DNA from: CAZHMN01 sp964533705
GTDB taxonomy: Bacteria; Electryoneota; B3-LCP
Assembly: GCA_964533705.1 (NCBI GenBank)
Contig: CAZHMN010000059.1
Coordinates: 1-18,160, forward strand
DNA length: 18,160 nucleotides
Direction of reading: 5' to 3'
Below are positions 6,496 to 12,118 of this stretch, one piece after another (within the stretch, counting starts at the first letter, position 1; each line of letters opens with the position of its first letter). Both the position numbers and the translations under genes were made by a program. The notes under the pieces are model-generated. The model had not been told where the DNA came from. It worked only from the letters and a program-made list of their open reading frames with translations, and did no database searches.

Positions 6496-7234
6496 CCTTA
6501 TAACCAATCAGTATTAAACGTGGTGAGTTGCCACTGTGAGCCGACCCGTTGTAATCCCCATAGGTAGTACGCACTGTTATGCTCGCGGTTTCTAACAAAT
6601 TGCGGAGTTCCTCTTCCGAGTAAAGCCGCACCGATTCCCGATATTCTCGAACGACACCTCGGGCTTCATGGATTAAAATTCGCTTTTCAACTCGAGAGCG
6701 AGGCTCATCCAGCCACCGGAAAATCGTGACCTTTTTGTCGCCTAATTGCGTCTCTTCAGTCGGAACGAGATGGTCCCGCACCAGCGTTGCGTTGAGGAAG
6801 TCGAGAACGTAAATTCCTCCGTTCCGGAGTACTCGCGCAACCTCCTGAAGGACCTTGACGTCGCCATCTTCCGAACTGAAGTAACCGAAGCTGGTAAACA
6901 GCGACAGGACCAGCGAAAAGCAACCGGAAGCGAAGGGCAGATACCGCATATCGCCCCTTACTCTCTCCAACCGATCCATATCAGCAAGCCCACTTGCCTC
7001 AATCAACAACGGCCAGGAAAGGTCGAAGCCATACGTTTGAAACCCGAGGCGGATTAACTCGCGGCTGTGGCGCCCATTTCCGCATGCTAAATCGAGCACC
7101 TTCGCCGCCGGCGCCAATTTGAGCTCGGCGACCAACCAGGCGATGGTGGCAGCAGCTTCGCTCCCAGAACGGTGCTGGTAAAGTTGCAGATAATCCGCAC
7201 CGAACCAGCGATGATACCAGGCTTGGCCTTTCAA
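6488..7234 (-). CDS. Class I SAM-dependent methyltransferase coupled to bshC
   Basis: Cytoplasmic methyltransferase of 248 residues with a Rossmann fold. Motif I is VLDLACGNGRHS (residues 46-57), the acidic end of strand beta-2 is YGFDLS (68-73), and RGDMRYLPF corresponds to the next SAM-contacting segment. The N-terminal WYHRWFGADYLQLYQHR is a characteristic pre-Rossmann segment and forces a start upstream of it; the only plausible codon is TTG at 7234, with no evident Shine-Dalgarno. An in-frame TGA lies 33 nt upstream. It is the first gene of an operon behind a strong candidate promoter (7283-7311) and overlaps bshC by 8 nt. Chlorobiota are known to N-methylate bacillithiol with a SAM enzyme (NmbA, CT1040 in Chlorobaculum tepidum). 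The tight coupling to bshC suggests the same role here, but I cannot align it to NmbA, so the substrate is inference. Confidence 0.85.
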   Translation of the reverse strand: MKGQAWYHRWFGADYLQLYQHRSGSEAAATIAWLVAELKLAPAAKVLDLACGNGRHSRELIRLGFQTYGFDLSWPLLIEASGLADMDRLERVRGDMRYLPFASGCFSLVLSLFTSFGYFSSEDGDVKVLQEVARVLRNGGIYVLDFLNATLVRDHLVPTEETQLGDKKVTIFRWLDEPRSRVEKRILIHEARGVVREYRESVRLYSEEELRNLLETASITVRTTYGDYNGSAHSGNSPRLILIGYKDA

Positions 7235-7266
7235 GGATTTATAGTCAAAAGTAGCGGAGCGAATTC

Positions 7267-7282
7267 AATATTTAGAAATATT
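7267..7282. promoter_or_regulatory. Inverted repeat at the bshC-operon transcription start
   Basis: AATATTT (7267-7273) and AAATATT (7276-7282) form a perfect 7-bp dyad with a 2-bp centre. It abuts the -10 box and covers the predicted start site, a typical repressor position. AT-rich dyads can arise by chance. Confidence 0.35.
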
Positions 7283-7311
7283 AATATAACAACTTCCAAA
7301 CACAAAGTCAA
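7283..7311 (-). promoter_or_regulatory. Sigma-70-type promoter of the methyltransferase-bshC operon
   Basis: TTGACT (7311-7306), a 17-bp spacer, and TATATT (7288-7283) on the minus strand, 5 of 6 matches each. Predicted start near 7276, about 42 nt before the TTG start codon. Confidence 0.68.
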
Positions 7312-7354
7312 GCAGAAAGGGATGCGGTTCGAGCTCTTTCCAGGCCTAAATCGG

Positions 7355-7385
7355 GGAAAAATAAAAGGTGATCATCAGATCACCT
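7355..7385 (-). terminator. Intrinsic terminator of the sigma/anti-sigma/Spy operon
   Basis: On the minus strand an 8-bp perfect stem (7378-7385 with 7366-7373, AGGTGATC arms) with a 4-nt loop is followed by TTTTATTTTT. It lies about 28 bp after the stop of the Spy-like gene and separates it from the bshC operon. Confidence 0.85.
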
Positions 7386-7412
7386 CTTATTCGTAGTTCA
7401 AATTCCCTCCCC

Positions 7413-7943
7413 TTATGGGCCGCGCTCTTGACGTTTGCCGGGTGCCCGCGGTGGACACTTTTCTTCAAATTCGCGGATCAAATCCCGCATGATGCCCGGA
7501 AACCGATGGTTAAAGAGCACCAGCTTTCCCAACTGCGCAGGGTCCAAAATTCCACTGACGTCCTTGCGGAACTGCTTGCGTATCTCCATCAGCTTGCTCT
7601 CTTTTTCCTCGAGTTGATCCAGCAATTGGTTAATTTCACCCGCTTCAGGCTTCTGTTTCCACACCAGCTCGCCGAGATCGTCGAGGATTTCATCGCGTTC
7701 CTGGGCGATTTCTTTCTGTTTATCCTCCATTCCGTTCATAATGGGGAAAAATCGAGCCGCCTGTTCCTCGCTCAAATCCAGTTCTTCTGTGAGTTTCCAG
7801 ATCTTCATCGTTCGCATTTTGGATTCTATCTCAGCCCTCTGGCGCCTCTGCTTCATCGGGTGATCAGACCACGGCTGTGCCTGGCATAACAGTGGGAGTG
7901 TTATAGCGACCGCTAAAGCGATCATTAAGTTTTTTCTACTCAT
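7413..7943 (-). CDS. Periplasmic Spy/CpxP/ZraP-like helical protein
   Basis: Small exported protein of 176 residues. Residues 1-22 are a signal peptide (MSRKNLMIALAVAITLPLL, cut near CQA-Q). There is a cysteine, but the residue before it is Leu, so a lipoprotein is unlikely. The mature part is highly charged and helical, with LTEELDLSEEQAARFFPIM (about 50-68), the hallmark of periplasmic Spy/CpxP/ZraP/CnrX-type proteins that sense or buffer envelope and metal stress. A long coiled-coil stretch follows to about residue 125. The ATG at 7943 is preferred over the one at 7949: GAGGAG lies 7 nt upstream of the former but only 1 nt upstream of the latter. It is the third gene after the ECF sigma and anti-sigma genes (64-nt gap) and is followed by a terminator. 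Its likely job is sensor or effector of that sigma module; the ligand is unknown. Confidence 0.82.
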   Translation of the reverse strand: MSRKNLMIALAVAITLPLLCQAQPWSDHPMKQRRQRAEIESKMRTMKIWKLTEELDLSEEQAARFFPIMNGMEDKQKEIAQERDEILDDLGELVWKQKPEAGEINQLLDQLEEKESKLMEIRKQFRKDVSGILDPAQLGKLVLFNHRFPGIMRDLIREFEEKCPPRAPGKRQERGP

Positions 7944-8007
7944 ATTCATGCTCCTCGGGTTTTATTCATTGCCTTGGTTTATTCCAATTGTGCATTTCCA
8001 TTGCCGC

Positions 8008-8631
8008 TCAGGACTGTATGATCGGATAGTCCATCAGTTTCTGCAGGAAAGCGTTAAAGCTCTCCTCTTCCATTTCCCCTAATTGATCTATGAGATCACA
8101 TGATGGATAGGGGTATGTCTCGCTTAACTGTTCGATGAGTTCTAACTCTGACGCATCAACTATTGTGCTGACGATATCCTCATTACCTGTGATTTGAATC
8201 AGTTTATCCCATTCCTCAGAAGTCAGATCATCGTCCCACAGAACGGTTGACCCTTCGGCCCATATCTGTGATTCATACCAAATCGGGGGGCCAATTTGCG
8301 TGGGTGAGGTCAATAGTACCAGAGCTAGGATAAGGGCTATCCCCATGGCCGGGATCCAGGCCAAATCTCTGCCACGGCGACGAGATGATTCATTCTCGAA
8401 CCGCTGGCGTAGCTTGGGCAGAAAGTTGTTCCAGTAGCCGGGATTCGGTTCCGCAGGAGTCAGTTGCGCTAATCCATTTTGCAGACGAATTAGGTCTTCC
8501 AGTGCCTGCCGGCAATTCGGACAGGTTTCTATATGCGCCTTTAGCTCTTCCGGTAATTCCTGAAGCGACCCCTCGTCGAAGTGAACGATCAATTCATCGG
8601 CGACATGACGGCGATTCATGTTTTCATTCAT
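8008..8631 (-). CDS. Membrane anti-sigma factor with zinc-finger (ZAS) domain
   Basis: Single-pass membrane protein of 207 residues predicted to hold the upstream ECF sigma factor inactive. The cytoplasmic N-terminus carries a ZAS motif, H33-x3-C37-x2-C40 (HIETCPNC), with further histidines at 9 and 17. One transmembrane helix spans about 90-109 (WIPAMGIALILALVLLTS), preceded by the positive cluster RRRGR, which places the C-terminus outside. The periplasmic part, about 98 residues, is strongly acidic, rich in Trp and Glu/Asp, and resembles nothing I recognise. The start overlaps the sigma stop codon by 4 nt (ATGA), giving translational coupling and a fixed stoichiometry. Release of the sigma factor could be by proteolysis or by the periplasmic partner encoded next; the sequence does not decide. 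Confidence 0.9.
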   Translation of the reverse strand: MNENMNRRHVADELIVHFDEGSLQELPEELKAHIETCPNCRQALEDLIRLQNGLAQLTPAEPNPGYWNNFLPKLRQRFENESSRRRGRDLAWIPAMGIALILALVLLTSPTQIGPPIWYESQIWAEGSTVLWDDDLTSEEWDKLIQITGNEDIVSTIVDASELELIEQLSETYPYPSCDLIDQLGEMEEESFNAFLQKLMDYPIIQS

Positions 8632-9170
8632 GATTTCACCGCTTTTTTCAACTTGCGGATGGCATGATGGTAATTGGCCTTGACGGTTCCTTCATCACGG
8701 TTGAGAATTTGAGCGATTTCCTTGTGAGTCAACTTTTGATCATGTCGCAGGGTAAAGACGATTTTTTGCATTTTGGGCAGTCGGTCAATCGCGCGGCTGA
8801 TTGCCTGCAGGGCTTCCTCTTTCTCAATTTGCTGATCCGGAGCGGCTGAACGGCTGGCGATCGAGAAGCCCACATTTTCAAGACTGAGTATTTGTCGCAG
8901 TTTCTTTTTTCGTAGAACGTTCAATGCGCTGTTTACCGTAATTCGGTAAATCCAGGTGAAAAAGCCGGCATCGCTGCGAAACCCCGCCAGGCCATGGTAA
9001 GCCTTGATAAAGACCTCCTGGCTAAGGTCTTCGGCCTCTTCATGCGACCCCAATAGCCTGCGGGCGATCTGGTAAATCGACTTCTGATACTTGCGCACCA
9101 ATTCGTTGAAAGCGCTTTCATCACCCTTCTGAAACCGTCTGATCAGCTCTCTGTCATCCTCTGCCGGCAT
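8628..9170 (-). CDS. ECF-family RNA polymerase sigma factor
   Basis: Alternative sigma factor of 180 residues, the usual size for the extracytoplasmic-function group, containing only regions 2 and 4. Region 2 covers about 20-90, with EEAEDLSQEVFIKAY (44-58) and FFTWIYRITVN (70-80), the core-binding and -10-recognition helices. Region 4 covers about 122-176, with the recognition helix-turn-helix LTHKEIAQILNRDEGTVK (147-164). The ATG at 9170 is preceded by AGGA at about 5 nt and by GAGAGGTGAG further out. It heads a three-gene unit with its anti-sigma factor and a Spy-like protein, so its regulon probably concerns the cell envelope. A TAAAAT box lies about 40 nt upstream, but no convincing -35 accompanies it, so autoregulation cannot be shown. 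Confidence 0.95.
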   Translation of the reverse strand: MPAEDDRELIRRFQKGDESAFNELVRKYQKSIYQIARRLLGSHEEAEDLSQEVFIKAYHGLAGFRSDAGFFTWIYRITVNSALNVLRKKKLRQILSLENVGFSIASRSAAPDQQIEKEEALQAISRAIDRLPKMQKIVFTLRHDQKLTHKEIAQILNRDEGTVKANYHHAIRKLKKAVKS

Positions 9171-9249
9171 GAATCCTGTCTCACCTCTCGCTCAGTTAGA
9201 CCCATTTTATCGAAAAAGGTTTAAAGTCTGCTGTGGCCAATAAAGAGAA

Positions 9250-9280
9250 TCGCCCGATTCGAAGCATTAAAACCGGGCGA
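9250..9280 (-). terminator. Possible terminator after the PorV/PorQ-like gene
   Basis: A 7-bp GC-rich stem (TCGCCCG with CGGGCGA) with a 17-nt loop, followed on the minus strand by TTCTCTTTATT. It lies about 43 bp beyond the gene's stop. The large loop and broken T-tract make it a weak candidate. Confidence 0.4.
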
Positions 9281-9322
9281 AAAGCTGTATGATGGGATTT
9301 TGTCAGATTGAAGAAGCAAGCT

Positions 9323-10318
9323 TCAGAATACCCCGGAAAGGGCGAGTCTCTGTACCAGGCCCAATTCCCCATAAGAGGCCAGACAGAAATCCAATCTGAC
9401 TGCTTGGGCGTCAACACCGATTCCCATCCCCAGACCCGCAAAGCCGTCCTTCTTGGTTCCGACTTTCTGATCCAGACCTTTGGTGTCGTAACCCACTCTC
9501 AGGTATAGAGCTTCCATGGGGTGAAACTCGGCGCCGACACCGTAATATAAGTCTCCCAGAAAATCCAAGAATTTCGAACCACTGAAGTTTCCCAGCGAGT
9601 AATTGTCGGCGTATTCGTGATACAGCGTCATGGAGAAGTAGAGGTTGGCGGGCAGATCTCTGGGAACGCCCCAAATCCCTATCCGGTAGTAAAGCGGGAG
9701 ATCGTCTTTATGGCTGAGGTAGGCATTCGTCGTCCAACCGATGTTGTAGATGCCCGCTCCCAGCCTCAAGCGTTCTTCAATGAGCGTATATTGCCCTCCG
9801 AGGTCAAAAGCCAGGGCCGAACCGCTGTAGTCCTCGATGTCGGAGTAGACGAACTTGGCGCCTCCCCCCACACTGAGGTTCTTTCTTATTTCCTTGCCGA
9901 ATGCCGCACCCAGTACGACGTCCGATGCGGAGAAATCGGGCAGATCCTCTCCGGTTTCGCTGCGCCCGTCGAAATCACCGTAGTTCGTGTAGGTCAGATT
10001 GACGCCCCAGACTCCCCAGGGCCAGGATGGATCAGCGTAAGCCAGGTAACCTGATTGGATATCCATGAGATAATTCATGTATCCAGCGGTACCAATCCTT
10101 TTCGAAATGGATGCCAATCCGGCAGGATTGTAGAAAATGTTTTCAATCTGGCTGGCGTCAGCGACCAGAGCGCCCGCCAGGGCGCTTCCCCGCGGCTGAG
10201 TCTGCAAGCGCAGAATCTCAAAACCGGCCGTTCCCTGAGCGACAACATCACTGCAGGTGAATACTGCGGTCAGCACGATTATTGCACAGAGGAATGTTCG
10301 CTTCGATGTTCTAATCAT
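9323..10318 (-). CDS. PorV/PorQ family outer-membrane beta-barrel protein
   Basis: Outer-membrane protein of 331 residues. A signal peptide covers residues 1-28 (MIRTSKRTFLCAIIVLTAVF, ending VVA-Q). The PorV/PorQ signature follows at once: LRLQTQPRGSALAGALVADA (37-56) and IENIFYNPAGLA (58-69). The remainder alternates hydrophobic and polar residues in barrel strands rich in Gly, Tyr and Asp, and ends in Phe, the usual C-terminal barrel signal. In Bacteroidota, PorV shuttles T9SS cargo to the attachment complex and PorQ is another T9SS component. Two T9SS cargo genes in the same window fit this, but many FCB genomes carry several PorV/PorQ paralogs, so the exact role is not assigned. A candidate promoter lies at 10335-10363, giving a very short leader. 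Confidence 0.88.
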   Translation of the reverse strand: MIRTSKRTFLCAIIVLTAVFTCSDVVAQGTAGFEILRLQTQPRGSALAGALVADASQIENIFYNPAGLASISKRIGTAGYMNYLMDIQSGYLAYADPSWPWGVWGVNLTYTNYGDFDGRSETGEDLPDFSASDVVLGAAFGKEIRKNLSVGGGAKFVYSDIEDYSGSALAFDLGGQYTLIEERLRLGAGIYNIGWTTNAYLSHKDDLPLYYRIGIWGVPRDLPANLYFSMTLYHEYADNYSLGNFSGSKFLDFLGDLYYGVGAEFHPMEALYLRVGYDTKGLDQKVGTKKDGFAGLGMGIGVDAQAVRLDFCLASYGELGLVQRLALSGVF

Positions 10319-10334
10319 CTCTTTCCCGTAAGCG

Positions 10335-10363
10335 ATTTTATGCGTAACTCAAAGTTATGTAAA
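10335..10363 (-). promoter_or_regulatory. Candidate promoter of the PorV/PorQ-like gene
   Basis: TTTACA (10363-10358), a 17-bp spacer, and TAAAAT (10340-10335) on the minus strand, 5 of 6 matches each. The leader would be only about 10 nt, just enough for GGGAAAGAG before the ATG. Confidence 0.5.
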
Positions 10364-10388
10364 ATTATAAGAAATGCAAGAGTTTTCT

Positions 10389-11321
10389 TCATAATATCCC
10401 CGCTTCGGGGCCGTCTTCAGCCTCCCATTTTCTGTATATCCGGCGCCTCCGCCTGACCATGGCAACGCCGGCTAACAGTACCAGGAACGTAGCGCCGATG
10501 AACAGGTAGATCTGCGAATCTAACAGGATCATCCAACGATACGATTTTTCCAGGTGAGCTCGCCAGGTAGCTTCGAATCCAGCTTGATCGGTTTGAATGG
10601 TCTGAAATAAGGCCACTTCCCACGGTACCCCTTCCCCGAGCTTCGATAACAGATTGCGGAGTGTTTCCCAGCCATATTGATTGATGAAAAACTCCGTAGC
10701 ATGAAAGCTTTGTAGATAAGCGAGTTCAGCATCAGCGTGCGAGAACCGGTCAACCCTTTCGATAGATGCCAGCGGGAGCAAATGGTTAGACCAGAGCGCT
10801 CGGGATAAAGGCATCAACGCCTTCCCTTGACCTTCTCCGGATAGGAATTGCGCCAATCCCTCATTCAGCCAGCGCGGCACGCCGCGTCCCGCTTTTTTGG
10901 CGATCATCAGGTGCACCAGCTCGTGAACCGCGGTGCGGTGCAAGGAGTTGATATCACCGGAGAAAGAAGGCGATTTCAGGACGATTGCGCCCGTTTCAGC
11001 GAAAGATACGCCCTCTGACCAGGGAGGAAGCGTGCCTCCCGTCGCCCGGTCGAATTCCTCCTGGCTGGTGACCAGAAAAATCTTGGGTTGGTAGGGGATG
11101 TTGATGCCTAATTTTGTCTCTAATTCCGGCATCGCCTGGTCAATGGCCTCCGTCAGACCGGACGCGTTCGTCTCATCGCCGGGATGTATGAATAACTTGA
11201 TCCGTTCATTGCTACGTTCCCTCCATCGGCCCTGTTGCGATAACGCCATTGACGAGGTCAGGAGCGTCATAAGAATGAGTACTGCCGTCAATAGCGGCGC
11301 TTTATAGCAGGTGAGTGCCAT
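10389..11321 (-). CDS. Membrane-anchored MA-type zinc metalloprotease
   Basis: Predicted gluzincin protease of 310 residues. A signal peptide or anchor occupies residues 1-29 (APLLTAVLILMTLLTSSMA). The active site is HELVH (133-137), with the downstream third zinc ligand E154 in RWLNEGLAQFLSG, the pattern of peptidase MA-like proteins. A second hydrophobic helix at about 268-289 is followed by the cluster RRRRR and a cytoplasmic tail, so the catalytic domain faces the periplasm and is held by the C-terminal anchor. The start overlaps the 3' end of the HD-domain gene by 20 nt, so the two are co-transcribed and probably coupled. No Shine-Dalgarno is strong here. The stop region forms a short GC hairpin (near 10395-10407) without a T-tract. 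The substrate is unknown. Confidence 0.86.
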   Translation of the reverse strand: MALTCYKAPLLTAVLILMTLLTSSMALSQQGRWRERSNERIKLFIHPGDETNASGLTEAIDQAMPELETKLGINIPYQPKIFLVTSQEEFDRATGGTLPPWSEGVSFAETGAIVLKSPSFSGDINSLHRTAVHELVHLMIAKKAGRGVPRWLNEGLAQFLSGEGQGKALMPLSRALWSNHLLPLASIERVDRFSHADAELAYLQSFHATEFFINQYGWETLRNLLSKLGEGVPWEVALFQTIQTDQAGFEATWRAHLEKSYRWMILLDSQIYLFIGATFLVLLAGVAMVRRRRRIYRKWEAEDGPEAGIL

Positions 11322-12009
11322 TGACGTCCAGATGAAATTCCATCTTCAGAAAGTTGGCCGCCTTCTTCGAAATCAGCATGCGCGACATGAAAATCTCAAA
11401 GTATTCCATCACCGATGCGAGGCGAGTATCCACCGTTAAGTTGAGCGTGATTTCTTTTGCGGCGGGGTCAACCGTAACCACAGATTTCGTGACGGCGTAA
11501 TTGACCCGGTCGTGAATGTCGGTGCGTAGACTGCGCGTGGTGCGGACTCTGGAACGGTGCACGTCCGCCTTGTCGGCGATGATCAACGCCGCGGTAATGC
11601 GGCTGATCGGTAATCCGTCCTCCTCGTGGTGGTTGCCGATGGCGGCGAAAATTTCGACGGCTTCGGAGAAGGGCATCCCCATTTCCTCTAAGATCTGTCC
11701 CGCGTAAATCGCGCCCGTCTGGGCATGGTGATCCCGGTTGATCACGTTGCCGATGTCATGTAAATAACCGGCGATGGCGCCCAATTCCTGAACTCGTCCG
11801 TTATCCCCGAGCGATTCAAGTATATGACGGGTGGTCTTGCCCACCACTTTGCCGTGCCGGTGACCGTGTTCCGTGTAACCGATAATCCCCAAAAATTCGT
11901 TCGCCTTATCCATCAGCATCTGAACCTTCGGATAAGCTCGAACCGCTTCAAAGGTAATTGGTTTTTCGGTTGGGCTTTGCGATTCCGGTTGGCTCGGGGA
12001 TTCGGTCAT
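11302..12009 (-). CDS. HD-domain phosphohydrolase-like protein
   Basis: Cytoplasmic protein of 235 residues with an HD metal-dependent phosphohydrolase fold. Candidate metal ligands are H48/H52 in TEHGHRHG, the H84-D85 doublet in GYLHDIGNV, H94/H95 in NRDHHAQTG, H127/H128 in GNHHEEDG, and D146/D149 in IADKADVHRSR. So many histidines suggests a binuclear or larger metal site. The C-terminal third (about 165-235) is beta-rich and of unknown function. Such proteins cleave nucleotides or cyclic dinucleotides, but the substrate cannot be read from sequence. The ATG at 12009 has only weak purine-rich sequence upstream (GAAGACGAAAC). The gene lies 109 nt after priA and overlaps the metalloprotease gene by 20 nt. 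Confidence 0.87.
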   Translation of the reverse strand: MTESPSQPESQSPTEKPITFEAVRAYPKVQMLMDKANEFLGIIGYTEHGHRHGKVVGKTTRHILESLGDNGRVQELGAIAGYLHDIGNVINRDHHAQTGAIYAGQILEEMGMPFSEAVEIFAAIGNHHEEDGLPISRITAALIIADKADVHRSRVRTTRSLRTDIHDRVNYAVTKSVVTVDPAAKEITLNLTVDTRLASVMEYFEIFMSRMLISKKAANFLKMEFHLDVNGTHLL

Positions 12010-12118
12010 ATTTTTTTGTTTCGTCTTCGTGTTACTCGCTCATTGATATGATGGATGAACTTAAACCTAGCGTAATGCAGATTAATCAGAATGAAAAGAC
12101 AACCTGCTCTTACTAACT

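Noticed and set aside
7413..7943. Lipoprotein signal in the Spy-like protein
   Set aside because: The residue before the cysteine is Leu (PLLC), not Gly, Ala or Ser, so the lipobox is not met.
10395..10407. CCCCG-CGGGG hairpin at the end of the metalloprotease gene
   Set aside because: It falls within codons next to the stop, has a 3-nt loop, and no T-tract follows.
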